Assembly: GCA_050084985.1 (NCBI GenBank)
Contig: JBITNC010000001.1
Location: 87,358,001-87,422,000 of the forward strand
Direction: 5' to 3'
From: Nageia nagi
Taxonomy: Eukaryota; Pinophyta
Length of the DNA: 64,000 nt
Both the position numbers and the translations under genes were made by a program. The notes under the pieces were generated by a model that worked only from the letters and a program-made list of their open reading frames with translations, was not told the DNA's origin and did no database searches. Each line of letters opens with the position of its first letter. The first letter of the stretch is position 1. Positions 33,881 through 46,011 of the stretch are shown here, one piece after another.

Positions 33881-34930
33881 TTGATTTTAGAATAAGAGGA
33901 AACCATTCCACTATGCGATAGAATAAGATAAAAAAGGTAGACTACTAAGAATGATCTTATTTTTGATAAGTTTGATGAAACTGGTGATCCTATTATACAT
34001 CTTTTTACTTTTTAAAATAAAGCATATTTATATGTGAATGATGAGAACATGTTAGTAAATTATTTTTGGAATATCTTAGTGGTGATACATTCAAATAGTT
34101 TATTTATCTTTCAAATTGATGCATTTATAGTTTTGATAAAGTTAAGAAGTTCAATAAACATTACAACTTGAATATCAAACCACCTATCAATTTTAATTCT
34201 TTTTATAACATAAAATAATGAGAGGATAAAATGTTGTTAAGAAATGGGTGAAGGTTCCTAATATAATTCTAATTTTTAAACAAGATAATAAAAATGCATT
34301 AATGATATTTATACTACCTATATGTAAAGCTATTTTTATTCTATAATTGATATGCTTTGGGATATTTACATGAAAATATGATAACAATATAAGAAATATG
34401 TATTCGATATGCTTTTAGAAATACAAGAAGGAAGCACCTATGAAAATAAAACTCAAATAATATATAGAAAGAATCATGATAAGAAATATAAAAAGCAAGA
34501 AAACAAAAGGATGCAAATGTAATAGCTCAAATTAAAAATACTTCTCATGATATTTATAAAGTCCTACCACATAAAAGGCCTCTCAAAATTTTTAAACAAT
34601 CTAAAGAAGATATTGATTTAGTGTTGAGTACATTGATAGATCACAAGTCTATTTAGTTACCTCTACCAAAGTAACCAAGGTTTCCAAATAGATATATGAA
34701 AGGTTTTAGTTTTGAATATTTCTATAATTATTGCTAGCATGTTGGATAATTTAAAAAGTATTTCCATACCCTAAAGAATAAGATTCAAGATTTGGTTGAT
34801 TCAAATATAATCAATTTAGATAATGAAAAAGAACAAGAAAGAAAAAATATGGTTGTGCATCCACAAAATCAAGGCTTGGGCATCTACAACAACCCATTTA
34901 CAAATTTTTGTGCAATCAAAAAATAGTCCA
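33881..34930 (+). pseudogene. Second plus-strand gypsy gag relic
   Basis: Starts near 33955 with FDKFDETGDPIIHLFTF then NKAYLYVNDENMLVNYFWN, matching the gag-domain start of Tat-type elements (P-FD-F-GTGDP--HL). A run of near-open reading reaches about 34190. The knuckle region lies at 34715-34800 (YNYC, then KKYFHTLKNKIQDLVDS), followed by NMVVHPQNQGLGIYNNPF. Lost Cys residues and stops show it is dead. It is not a copy of the gag at 16083 and resembles the one at 62667 more in its tail (LGIY-NP). Confidence 0.7.
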
Positions 34931-35369
34931 ATTAAGAAGAAGTTTGATCATTGATAATGATGGTATGTGGATTATTCCTTAGCTCTTTAGTTATAAGTAA
35001 TTGTATTTCATATAATTTAGGTTACATTTTAGTTGGGAAGATCCTCTAAATTTGCATAATCATATTATGCTTTTTTCATGAATAATTATATGTTATGTTA
35101 CGTTGTATTTTCATAATGGAATGTGTTAATATTCATTTTAATTATTATGCTTATTAATGATTACCCTTTTATGTGAATGTTATGCATTTTATATTCAATT
35201 TTTATCATTCTTTATGTTCAAAACTATAAATGTATGAGATATAATTGTGTTTCATTACTTCTGCTCATACATGAAAAAGAAAAGTAACAACAAAAAATGT
35301 CAAACACATAACATAATGTTTTGGAGATCAAAATGAGTCTTAAAATAAAAATAAGCCTTTTAACATCCT
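34931..35369. other. A+T-rich unassigned stretch
   Basis: Nothing recognised; it may be decayed gypsy sequence cut by the LINE that begins at 35370. Confidence 0.4.
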
Positions 35370-35790
35370 TTTAAACCCAATGATTTGTAGGATCGATCAA
35401 AGTTTATCTAGAAATAAATATAAATTAATTAAATATTTTAATGTTTATTTCTAATAGAATTAGGTTGTATAATATAATTGCCAAGCTTATTTTGGTTATC
35501 TTGATTTATTGATGTCTTTGTAAAATGAACAAAAAGGATTAAATGATTCTTATCTTCTATGGTATTTAGGTTACAAAGCTTACAAGTTCTTTTATCCCAA
35601 GGTGTTTTAGGTTTTTTCCATCTACCAATTTTTCTATACAATTCGTATAAACTTATTCTTAATTTTGTGATTGCAAGTTTCTTTATGAGACTAATAATCT
35701 TTAGTGGATAAGATGTATAGACATGAAAAATACATATCTTCCACCAATACAAAAAATTAAACATTTTTCTACAAGGACCCACATCATATA
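35370..35790 (-). mobile_element. LINE 3' end (minus strand)
   Basis: Minus-strand frame 35438-35782 contains SYPLKIISLIKKLAITKLR then LYELYRKIGRWKKPKTPWDK, and a zinc-binding-like CKLCNLNTIEDKNHLILF, the C-terminus of LINE ORF2. The parallel part of the LINE at 1780-3107 reads SYPHNIISIKKKKKLMVTKL then RTNSHELHSETRR and EDETHFLFFCP, so both belong to one family. After the frame comes the common 3' tail on this strand: 'gatcctacaaatcattgggt' plus 'ttaaaaggatgttaa' ending near 35365. The rest of ORF2 is missing. Confidence 0.85.
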
Positions 35791-38700
35791 CAAATGGTTA
35801 GTTGATTATTACATAGTAAAAAAATCAACCATTTCTACAAATGGTCAATCAATATTAACATTCAAGTGATGAATTGGATTTGAGTCTAAATTTGAAAATT
35901 GACCACTTAACATGCTTCCCTTGTTTTTCATGTTGAGTGCAATAATGTATAACTAATATTCAAAGCCTTTGAGATTAATAAAGAGCATGATGAACTTTAT
36001 TTTATCATCCCATTCTTGCTCCTCTTAAAGGGAAGACCACATGAATCCATACAAAATAAGGTAACATTACAAAATGATATAGACAAATGATCAAGTGATA
36101 TGGAGCTAAAGAGATTTTGAGTACTAGAAAAAAAATACATATTTTCTTACTCAATTTAACATTGGCATTTGATATATGCACATGTTTTTAGTATTCTATA
36201 TCTCGAATAGAATTTCAATAGTATTATTGTATCTCATTAAGTTGTTCACAAGTTTTATTGTAATATGAATAGAAACAAAAAAGTCTATTTTTTATTAAAT
36301 AATGAATTATTTACTATTGAAAATAAAAAAAATTAATTATTTGAGTTCTAAAATTTAAAATACAACCAAATCCAATAGAATGATTCTCATATACACATAT
36401 TAGGTAATCAAGGGTGTTTCTTAACACCACCTTTCTATTGGTGTTTCATTAATTTGAACTTACCATTGAAAGGAATCTTGACCAAGCTTCCCTCATGTGG
36501 TCTCACATTTTTCTACATTTCGATTGAGGATTATAAAATATTAAAGGTTTAATAATATTTAAGTTAAAATATTAAAAAATGATTAAACATTTTGGCCATC
36601 ACAATGTGACCCCTTAGTCCATTTGTAAAAGATTCTTTATCCCTCTTCAATTTTAGTTTTAATATTTTGGATTATTGATATAATTTATCATATCTAATAT
36701 ATAATCCAAATTATTATTAGTTTTTTGTTTATGTACTTATTTATTTTCTATTTTTTTAATATTTTGATAGGTTAGTAAAATGAATTACTATTTATGGAAG
36801 AGACTCATCATTTGATACTAGTAGATGAATTATTACTTGTGTGAAGATAACCATTTAACATAGAAATCAAAATAATATTCAAAATTGAATTAACATATAA
36901 TCGATCCTATTTTTCTCCATTTTTAACATATAATTTAAATTATGTGTGAAAAATACATCCTAAAACTTCAATTAGAAATAACTTTAATGAAATTAGAATC
37001 ATATTAAAATACTATTTTTGGTCAATAAATTTCTTTCATATGAAATTCATAATAGGTTGTTTGATTTTATTTTGAATATATGTGTTTATGCCCAATCATT
37101 AAATAGCCACCACCACAATTGAAGCATGATATCGCTCTATACCATTTGGTGATCATAAGAGACCAAAAAATGTTATGGTCCAAGTGCTAAAGGTAAGGAA
37201 CCATTTGTATTTCATAATTCCTTCTACATATTCATACACTCATAAAGTGAATCATTTGGATTTCACCATTAACATTTCATTACCATAAATAAAAGCCAAA
37301 GTACAAGATACCTATATTTCATCATCGAGGGCTTCTTTTTAATAAATAATCATTAACAAATCAAGCTTATGATTTACAAGACTTGACTAGAGCAATTTTT
37401 TAAGAAAATTAATACATTTTTAACTTTGCAAAATTTCTAGGTATAGAAAAAACTTCCATGTTGAACTAGTTTGATATGAGTGTACATGTGCGTGATTGAT
37501 TTCTTTGTATTATTCAAAGTTTATTTTTAAAGTATCAAAAATTATCATTTACATTAAGTAGTATTAAATGATTAATTGGTTCACTATAACTTCCTGTACA
37601 ATGTTAAGGTTATCATATAATAACAAATCACATCTTGAGAAAAATTTATAATCTATCATATAGTAAATTATGTTTTTTAATTGTCAATCTTATTATGGTA
37701 AAAAGCACATGTATATCTTACATGCCTATTTTACAAAACAAAGTAAAATGGTAAATTATTCTATTCCAATAACTATTTTTATCTACCAATTGATGACTTG
37801 CTTCTCTAAATGATTAACCATTTCTACATGTTTAAAAATAGAAACTAAACTTTTCATTTGACTATACATTTCACATGTTTATTACCTTAAAATGCATAAG
37901 AAATGATATATTCTTTTGAATAGAATAATTCCAAAGAAGTATCTAGTCCATAAGGTTTTGAGGATTATGTTCTCCAATACAAAGTAACAATCCTAAAAGT
38001 CTTACAAAAAGGGAAGCCACTACAAAACATGGTTCATTTTAAGCATGAATCTTCACTTATAAGTGAATATTAGGACTTATAAAATTTGCATGTGGTAAAT
38101 TTTACTTGTTTAACATTATCCCAAGTCATCAAAATTTGATAAAAAATCAACATTTATGGGTCAATTCATAAAAATTATAATTATTTAAAAAAATAAAATT
38201 TAATTCACCTTCTCTATGAAAGAGAAAATAACCATATTTTCTTAAATATTACAATCAAGGATTTTAAGTCAAAAATAATTTTCAAAATATTATAAATAAT
38301 TAATTAACTTTATAACATTTTATCAAAAATATCAAAAATAAATTTAAATCCAAAATGCTTAAACATATAAATTAGATCTCTAGTAATCCTCAAAACCCTA
38401 AATGCCAAAATAAATTCCCAAATGCATATAATAAATCCCTAGTAACCCTTAAAAAAACCTAAATGCTAAATCATATCCTTATACCCTTGAAACCCTAAAT
38501 GTTAAACATAATCCATTATTTACCATGGAAACCCTAAACAGAATTATAACCATGCTACAATGAATCATAATAAGTTAGTGCAGGTGCTCGATAGAGAATC
38601 TATAGCAATAAGATGATAAGTTAGTTATTTTTATTTTTAAAGATATTTATTTAATTAATTTATTGAGAATAGGTTACATCATTGACGTTTATTTTATTTT

Positions 38701-38819
38701 TTGTAAAGTAGGTTAAAATAATTTGTTGTAGGCCCACCTTTGGGTAAAGTATTTTGTTTAATATTTTTAATATTTTTGTTAACTTTATATCTTCCTCCAT
38801 GATCTTCATGATGCAAACA
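35791..38819. other. 3 kb of unassigned A+T-rich DNA
   Basis: I see no coding domain, LTR or RNA. 38380-38540 contains three spaced 'aaccctaaa' words in a loosely periodic AT-rich context. Probably ancient decayed repeat or unique DNA. Confidence 0.45.
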
Positions 38820-39422
38820 TGACCTATAGATTGCATCTACAACCAACCAATTATGATTGTATTCGATTAGTTGAAAATATAACCACCAAATTCTAGATGT
38901 AACTAGTAGGTTTCAAATGTAACCACCAAAATTATGTATATGACTAACTAGTTATGCATATACAACCAATAGGTTGTATACATAACCATAAGGTTGTAGA
39001 TGCAATCGATAGTTTGAAAATTCAACCTACATGTTTTGTCTACAACTGGTTGGTTGTAGGCACAACTAGCTAGTTGCAAATGTATCTTAGTGGTTACATC
39101 TATACCTAGCTAGTTGTAGGCACAAGTGACTAGTTTTAGGTGAATCCTAGTGGTTGTGTTTGTAATAAATTAGATACAAGTGTAACTATTTGGTTATAGA
39201 TGCTACCTATTGATTGCATATACAACTTTGGTTATACTTGTAACCAACCAATTGTAGATGCAATCTGATGGTTGCATTTGCAACCTTTTATAGTTGAGTC
39301 TACAACCTACCAATTATGTCTTCAACTTGGTGGTTGTATTCTCAATTTTACTAGATATAGGTGCAATTAGTTGGTTGTAGATGCTACTTGTTGGTTACAT
39401 CTATAACCTAGTGGTTGCAACT
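38820..39422. repeat. 20-bp quasi-palindromic minisatellite
   Basis: About thirty degenerate units of roughly 20 bp related to GGTTGTAGATGCAACTAGTT. Good examples run from about 39050 to 39140 and 39365 to 39420 (ggttgtagatgctacttgtt, ggttacatctataacctagt). Each unit carries an internal inverted repeat (GTTG...CAAC), so unit orientation is ambiguous and single strands could fold into short hairpins. Unit length varies between 19 and 24. Confidence 0.7.
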
Positions 39423-39469
39423 ATTATTATTATTGTTGTTGTTGTTGTTGTTGTTATTATTATTATTAG
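39421..39469. repeat. TTA/TTG trinucleotide microsatellite
   Basis: (ATT)n, then (GTT)7, then (ATT)n directly abutting the 20-bp minisatellite. Confidence 0.9.
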
Positions 39470-39789
39470 TTTATTGAATTTTTTTATCTTATAAAGAAAA
39501 TCATATCAATTATCTATTATTTCATATATCCATTCCTTTATACTTTCTAAATCGATGCTTTATAGTAACCATTTTTTTTATATATATTAGTAGGTGGTTT
39601 TTGAAGGGAGCTAATAACCCTTAACATCTCCATCATGCCTTGAATTTTTTAAAAACCATATACAAAATATCAACTAAAGTTCCTAATAGTGATATGCTAT
39701 TACAATCATATTATTCATAAAGTTGTATACATTATTAAATATATTTCTAAATAAGGCAACAAAAATAACCATTTCAACCAATACCCATC

Positions 39790-41120
39790 CATTCCATCCT
39801 TGGTATGCTCCCAATATGTGCTATAGAGTCCACCTAGAGCTCCATATCCTCACATAATAGCTCCTATAATTTGTACATAAATGAGATTATGTTCTTCATT
39901 TTGGACAATAACAGCCCACATAAAGTTCCTAGCTGCCATAGCAGTATGCTCTTTGTAGTATTTAATTATTTTGGTTTGATTTTCATCATTATATCTAGTA
40001 GTGATCCAAGGGACTATACTAAGAGGATTCCTTGGCAACAAGCTTACCCTTACAACTTGAGCTCCTTTGACTCTTTTACCTCCTTATTGCTTCTCTTCCT
40101 ATGCTTATCCTTACTATCTAGGGTTCCCAATGCAACGATCAACTTCTCCTCCTCCTCTTTGTTTGAAATGAAATCCTTTGGGTCACCCATATAATCTTGT
40201 TTCTTTACCATATGCTTTGCAATGACCATGAAAAGGTCATGATGCAATGCAAAATTAGTTCTCCCCTTTTAGAATTCTTCTATCACCTTCTCAAGCTCTT
40301 TAAATAGGAAATAAGGGATATTCACTCTCTTCCTCCAAAAAATATGGTTTAGGATGGCAAGGTGGTAACCTCTCACCAAATTCATCTAGGAATCCAACAT
40401 AATGTATCCCATCACTATTTTTTACAACTTTTGACCATGATTGGGTTAGTCCCTCATGGAGAATATACTTATTGTCCCATCCAATTTTCTCTCCCTTGGT
40501 GAAAAATATAGTTTTATGATTTTGGGTTATTTATCCCTATGAATATTCAGACCATCATCCAAAAGGCTTGATGTCTTTGCTATTAACTCTATACAAATGT
40601 CAAAGGAAAACACTCCAACTACCACATACCCCTTGATCCAACTACTATCCATCTAATTATCCATGTTCATATTGAAGCCCTTAAAAAGTTTTAATAACTC
40701 CATGTACCTAGCATTGACCAACATCGGCCTCACTTTGTCACTTAATAGGAGTTTTGCAGGCTTCATTCTTAAGTCTTTATGCCCACTTTTTAAACCACCC
40801 ATATTTCCCCCTCCCATGAGAACTATTACATGTTGCATAAAAGAGTTTTCTCCCAATCCTCTTTGTATATGATGAAAATAACTCCCTTAGTTCTCTTAAA
40901 GTAAGAAGGAATCCTCCAACTGCCAATGAGTCAAATCCCTTCTGCATGCATCACTTGTGGCATCCATAGCTAATTATTTCATGGGACTATCCATAAGTTC
41001 CTACATTGGAAATGACTTCCCAAGCCTTTTCCTAAATCCAAGGCTATGGTGGCACAAATTTCCAAAATGAGTACTCTTGGCCACCTCATCCTAGATACAT
41101 TCATGTCCTTTCTAATGGTG
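39790..41120 (-). pseudogene. Unrecognised coding relic on the minus strand
   Basis: A run of minus-strand frames with normal protein-like composition, unlike the surrounding A+T noise: 40653-40856 (IVLMGGGNMGGLKSGHKDLR and a KLLLSDKVRPMLVNARYMEL stretch), then DNKYILHEGLTQSW and GERLPPCHPKPYFLEEESEY near 40330-40470. Next is 40050-40247, rich in Lys and Glu (MGDPKDFISNKEEEEKL), and then 39850-40041 and beyond (KMKNIISFMYKL, LLCEDMELGGLYSTYWEHTK). These follow one another in order with only stops and frame changes between, so I infer one decayed gene or element ORF of about 400 residues. I do not recognise the family. The plus-strand frames here are shadows. Confidence 0.45.
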
Positions 41121-41377
41121 TGTCCCCTATAAAAACCTTTTAATTTACATAAAATATAAAAATAAAATTGAGGAAGTTTTTATTTAACTTAAGAAGTAAG
41201 GATAAAATATTGTAAACTTTTTTAGAATTTCATAATACATGATAAACCTTTCTCTTGATTTATATCAAGCTATTCATATAGACTTTCATTATGAACATGC
41301 TAACCTTGTAAGATTAGATCTCTTTTAAATGTTGGTTGATCTATTTTTATTTTTAATAAGAACTTTATTTCTTGTTG

Positions 41378-41709
41378 TAAATTATTTAAATAGTTATTTA
41401 TTTTATTTTATTTTATTTATAATGAGAGGTGTCAAAAGCCACTAATCCTCTTGAATCCATGCTCCTACCCACAAATCGCATGACTTGGGTAAATCATAAG
41501 TTCTTTTCTTAGGAGAGACATTATACATGAGGATTTTTATCTGAAACCTAAAAATCAATCATAATACAACTAAAATGCATCTAAACTACAACCATGTAAC
41601 ACCACTAGGGATCCGTTAAGGGGATTCAAACTTTCAACCTCCTCCCACTGATTTGAATCACTTTGCCACCATGGGGTCCTCTTGGGGATAAATTATTTAA
41701 CTAGTTATT
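41378..41709 (-). mobile_element. tRNA-derived SINE with 21-bp target duplications
   Basis: On the minus strand the element runs from 41688 to 41399. It has an A-box 'ggtggcaaagtgat' (41657-41670) and a B-box 'agtttgaatcccc' (41620-41632), 38 nt apart, near the 5' end as in tRNA-derived SINEs, then about 200 bp of body and a 3' tail of (AAATA)n. It is bounded by direct repeats at 41378-41398 and 41689-41709 that agree at 20 of 21 positions, and the tail ends exactly at one of them. That is the signature of LINE-type target-primed insertion. The near-perfect duplication suggests it is among the youngest insertions here. It differs from the short SINE at 1651 and 4806 in body and tail. Confidence 0.85.
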
Positions 41710-41819
41710 CCAAGTTCTTTAATAAATACCAATTTATTCTTTATAAATAAATTTTTTATTAATTCCTTAACTAATTCACATCATCTATGTATATATCATA
41801 TTTTACTATTAATATTATT

Positions 41820-41940
41820 TTAGTTACATCATATTATTGGTCAACTGTATGTTGTAATTATTTGATTGCATCATACTATCGATCATTTGCATGTAGTAAT
41901 TGTTTAGTTGCATCATACTATCAGTTGGTTACAACTTGAA
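41820..41940. repeat. 43-bp tandem repeat, about three units
   Basis: 'tgcatcatactatc' words with spaced 'gtagtaatt' or 'gttgtaatt' recur at about 41825, 41868 and 41911. Degenerate, non-coding, just right of the SINE. Confidence 0.6.
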
Positions 41941-42100
41941 AATATTTGGTTAGAACTTTATGCTACACCATGTTGATGTGTAACCAAGAAAGGTTGGTAA
42001 ACTAATTTCCCTTTCAATGAATTCCTATATAATGTGAAAGTTTTAATTCATTTTTTTTTTAAATTTATTTAAAAATTTATTTTAATTTTTCATCCTTTCT

Positions 42101-42802
42101 TGATCTGAATTGGATCATGTTAGGTTGCCTTTTTAGGAGTAGTACTCAATATAGAGGTATCTATGATTGGAGATAGACCATAGATCAAAATCTAGAGTTG
42201 ATTGACATTCAATTTTAGACCACTAATGGTGTGCAATTTGATGAGTCAACAATGGGAATCAAAGAGATGTTGATGTGTTGGGAGGAGAAACTATTTAAAG
42301 TTCCATAACCAATGTCAAGAAGGTATTTTTGAGAGGATTCAAGGCTTATTAAGGATCATGACATCCTCTTAATTCTTAATGGGATTTTTGAGAGTTTGTA
42401 TACTTTGGGATTGCAAGATTTGAAGAAAAACCAAGAGTCATTCTAGAATTTTGTAGTTCTAATATTGTATTTTCTTCTTCCTACAAGAGATTGCAGTAAT
42501 TATAAGAGATTGTATTGCCATTATGTTGATGGTATTTCTCAATGCATGTAATATTTTAGTATCCATAGACAATGAAAAGAGAAGGCTCCAATTCCATGTT
42601 AGATTAGCCCACATTGGGTGAACTAGGGTAAAATCATTATGTTGATGTTGTTGTGTGTTTGAGATTGCTAGTTTGTGATTCATATTGTGCAATTTTAAAA
42701 TTTATATGCAATTTGTATGATCTCATAATGGTGAATGTATTTTCATTTGAATCTCTAAGTGAGGATACGAGTATGCTATAAGCATTTGATAATTATGAAT
42801 CA
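42101..42802 (+). repeat. 5' LTR of the chromovirus-like element (702 bp)
   Basis: Starts TGATCTGAATTGGATCATG and ends ATGAATCA. It aligns over its full length to 47458-48191, for example 'gatgttgatgtgttggg', 'tcaaggcttatta', 'gagattgtattgccattat' and 'ttagattagcccac'. The PBS follows after two bases. Confidence 0.9.
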
Positions 42803-42804
42803 TA

Positions 42805-42816
42805 TGGTATTAGAGC
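42805..42816 (+). other. Primer binding site, initiator tRNA-Met
   Basis: 'tggtattagagc' matches TGGTATCAGAGC at 11 of 12 positions and begins two bases after the LTR. Confidence 0.85.
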
Positions 42817-42955
42817 TTGTGTTACCAAAATTTGGGACTAGAATTTTTGAAATTCCATGCAATTAATAGTGCAAAATTTGATGTTTGGGAGATCTCAAAG
42901 GCCTGAGTTGATTCCAAAGGATCTTGAGATTGGTTGAAGAGGTAGAGAGATTGTA

Positions 42956-43818
42956 ATGGATAATGCAAAGGAGAAACAGTCACCTATATGTACCATGATG
43001 GATTTTGATTTTAAAATAAGGTTTTCAATAATGTAGAATCATTTGGCTCAATTAGCTAAGTTATTGGCTATTCGAGCAAATGCAAATGTTCATTAGAGAT
43101 ATCATGATGTAGTAGAGGCCAAAGTGGACATTCCTACTTTTTGAGGAGAGGTTGATGTGAAAAAGGTAAATAATTGGTTGAAATAATTATAGGTTTATTT
43201 TCAAATTCATGGTGTTGTAAATGATGTTGATAAAATCTCTTTTGCTAGATTAAAAATGAGTGAACATGCTTTAGTTTGGTGGGAAAGTTATGTAGAAACT
43301 CTTAATCATGAACATTTATCTGAAATATCTTCATGAATGAATTTAAGTAGTTGTTAAGATATCAATTCTATACAGTAGGAAATCATAATAAACAATTGAT
43401 AAAATTGCAATTCTTTAGATAACAAAGAGAAAAGAATATTTAAGAATACACTACAGAATTTAGGAAACAAGCTACTTTGCTTGAGGTTTCACCTAAATAT
43501 CCTCAAACTTTAATGAAGTACATTGGAGGTTTACATAATCATTTGCAAAAGACTATCATGTTATTTAATCCTACTAATCTTGATCAATTGTGTGTACAAG
43601 CACAATACTTAGAGGAGGATGGTAAAGAAAGAAGACAATATGATGAATCAAGAAGGATTCTAATTCAAGGGGAAGATAAGAGAAATATAAATCTTAAGAT
43701 AAAGGCAAAGGTAAGAAAGAAACTAAGACCACTAATATTTCAAAGAAAGAAGGTGATGATAGGCATTGTAGTCATTATGATAAAGATGATCATATTGATG
43801 ATAAATGTTAAAAAATAA
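42956..43818 (+). pseudogene. Gag of the chromovirus-like element
   Basis: ATG at 42956. The gag domain shows KVDIPTF, VKKVNNWLK, VYFQIHGV, KISFARLKMSEHALVWWESY and, after frameshifts, FRKQATLLEVSPKYPQTLMK then YIGGLHNHLQKTIMLFNPTN (open 43477-43818). A degenerate knuckle (CSHYDKDDHIDDKC; second Cys replaced by Tyr) follows in another frame at about 43765-43810. Composition and length fit a chromovirus gag. Confidence 0.85.
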
Positions 43819-43939
43819 ATCCAAAATTATGTCCATATAAGTATAATAATAAGGAGAAAACTAATGCTATGGTTCTTAGATGTGTTGATATTGAGGGAAG
43901 TTCAGATATTGATAAGAGAATAAATTGTTCAACCATTCA

Positions 43940-44390
43940 AAAGGTTGAATAACCTCAAGATATTGAAGAATAAAGGATTCAATTATTCCACCTTAAAATT
44001 AAAATTAAGAAAACCAAAGTAGATTGCATTATTGATCTGAGTTATCAATAAAATTTGATTTCGTATACTATAATGAGTAATTTGGGATTGGAAACTTTCA
44101 ACCATCCAAATCCATATCCTTTGGGTTGGGTGCAACACAATGCTAGTTTGCAAGTCACTAAATAATGTAAGTTGAAATTTGCTATTTATGTAAAGTACAT
44201 TGATGAATTTGTGGTTGATGTTGTTCCTTTAGACAATTATGGTGTTATTCTTAGTAACCCTTACATGTTGGATAGAGATGGTATTTATTACAAAAGATTG
44301 AATAAATTACAATTGGTGAAAGATGGAAAGATATTTTTAGGTAGTGCACATATAAGTAGGAAAAAGCTACCTTTGGTCACTATTGGTTAG
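43940..44390 (+). pseudogene. Protease of the chromovirus-like element
   Basis: The catalytic motif is worn: CIIDLSYQ near 44020 where D-[ST]-GA- is expected. The downstream part is well kept: LETFNHPNPYPLGWVQ, then KFAIYVKYIDEFVVDVVPLD and YGVILSNPYMLDRDGIYYK (open 44172-44390), matching the V-PL-----ILG-PWL region of gypsy proteases. The link to the RT (44391-44640) is broken. Confidence 0.8.
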
Positions 44391-44640
44391 GTAAAACATT
44401 TGTAAATGATTCTAAAATTTTTTTTCTAATCATGGTGAAAATAAGAGCCTTAGGTGAGGTGAATCTCACATTATCAATGGTGTGTAATACTAATTTCAGG
44501 ATACCAACAACATGCAAAAGAGAGGAATAGATGCAGGATTTGGTTCAAGAGTTTACTAAATTATTTTTAGAACCATAAGGATTACCTCCTATGTAATATA
44601 TATAACATTATATTCAGTTGTTACTTGATGCTTCATTACC

Positions 44641-45735
44641 TAACATAGCTTTGTATTGGTAATCAATTTTGGAGCAAGGGGAGATAAGGAGGTAGATTCA
44701 GGTTTTGGTTGATCAAGGAGTGATCATACTAAGTACATATTCATGTGGATTAGCTATTATTTTGGTTCCCAATAAGGAACAAACTTGGATAATGTGCATT
44801 GACTATAGAGCACTAAACAAAATCATCGTTAAAAATTGCTATCCTTTGCCTCGAATAGATGATCTTTTGGATTAGTTGAAAGGGGCAAGATTCTTCACAA
44901 AATCAAACTTGAGGAATGGATATCACCAAGTTAGAATCAAAGAGGAGGACATTTGGTAGACATATTTCAAGATAAGACAAGGCCTATTTGAATGGATTAT
45001 TTTTCCATTTGGTTTGTGCAATGCACCTACCACTTTCATAAGGGTAATGAATGATGTGTATTGATTCTTTTGTTGTTGTATACTTGGATGATATTCTGTT
45101 TTTAGTTATACTTATGTAGAACATGTTTTATATCTTAGACAAGTGTTTCAAACTTTTCATAGGGAGAATTTATTATTGAAACATTAAAAATGTGAGTTTG
45201 GAAATGAGTCTTTGGTGTATTTGGGCCATGTTATTGGTCATGGAAAACTTAAGATAGATCCTAGTAAAGTAATTGCTATAGTAGATTGGCCAAGGCCATC
45301 TAATTAATTGAAGTAAGGATTTTTTTAGGTGCTTTCCAATATTTGAGAAAGTTTATTATTGATTCACCTTTACATGATGTAACTGATAAGAGACAAGTTT
45401 TCCAATGGGGGAAACAACAACAAACATCTTTTGATACTTTGAAGCAAAACATTATTAGTGCACCTATACTAGTAATTCCTAATTTGCAAAAGTCATTTGG
45501 AGTGGAGACTAATGCAAGTGACTATGCCATGGGAGCAATTGTTTTACAAGAAGGTAAACCAATTTGCTATCATTCTGAAAAGTTTAGTGGGGCTATTTTG
45601 AATTATCCTACTTATGATAAGGAAATGTATGCATTAGTTCAAGCTATCAAAAAGTGGAAACATTACTTAATGGAGAAAGAAATAATCATTCATATTGATA
45701 ATCAACCATTAAAGTATTTACAAACTCAATAAAAA
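44641..45735 (+). pseudogene. RT and RNase H of the chromovirus-like element
   Basis: RT: IRRQIQVLVDQGVI then STYSCGLAIILVPNKEQTW, IDYRALNKIIVKNCYPLPRI and [36 protein letters not shown], and the catalytic VVYLDDIL (YLDD at 45081-45092) after a frameshift near 45060. Then CEFGNESLVYLGHVIG and DPSKVIAIVDWPRPS. RNase H in the open frame 45343-45732: GVETNASDYAMGAIVLQ (catalytic D as N-SD), ICYHSEKFSGAILNYPTYDK and ALVQAIKKWKHYLMEKE, with HIDNQPLKYL. Most catalytic residues survive but the reading frame does not. Confidence 0.9.
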
Positions 45736-46011
45736 ATGCAACAAACTAGACACTATATATGGATGAGTTTTTTGCAACAATTTCATATAGTGATCAAGTA
45801 TAAGAAAGGAACATAGAATAAAGTTGCTAAAATACTTTCTAGACCACCTGTAACTACAAAATACAATCCATTAGCAACATGTAGTACTATTTTTAGGTCT
45901 CTAGATATGTGCAAATAGGGTCTAGTAAGTTCCCTCCTAGTGCTAAAATTTCTTCCTTTTCTATCTTAGTTATTTTCATAGGCATATGTGTAGGATCTAG
46001 ACTTTGAAGAG

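Noticed and set aside
38380-38540. Telomere-like 'aaccctaaa' words, possible interstitial telomeric repeat
   Set aside because: The words are separated by 50-70 bp of unrelated AT-rich sequence and never form adjacent TTTAGGG units.
39871-40194. 107-codon plus-strand frame as a gene
   Set aside because: It is antisense to the minus-strand coding-like series that spans 39790-41120, and its Ser/Leu/Phe-rich composition is that of a shadow frame.
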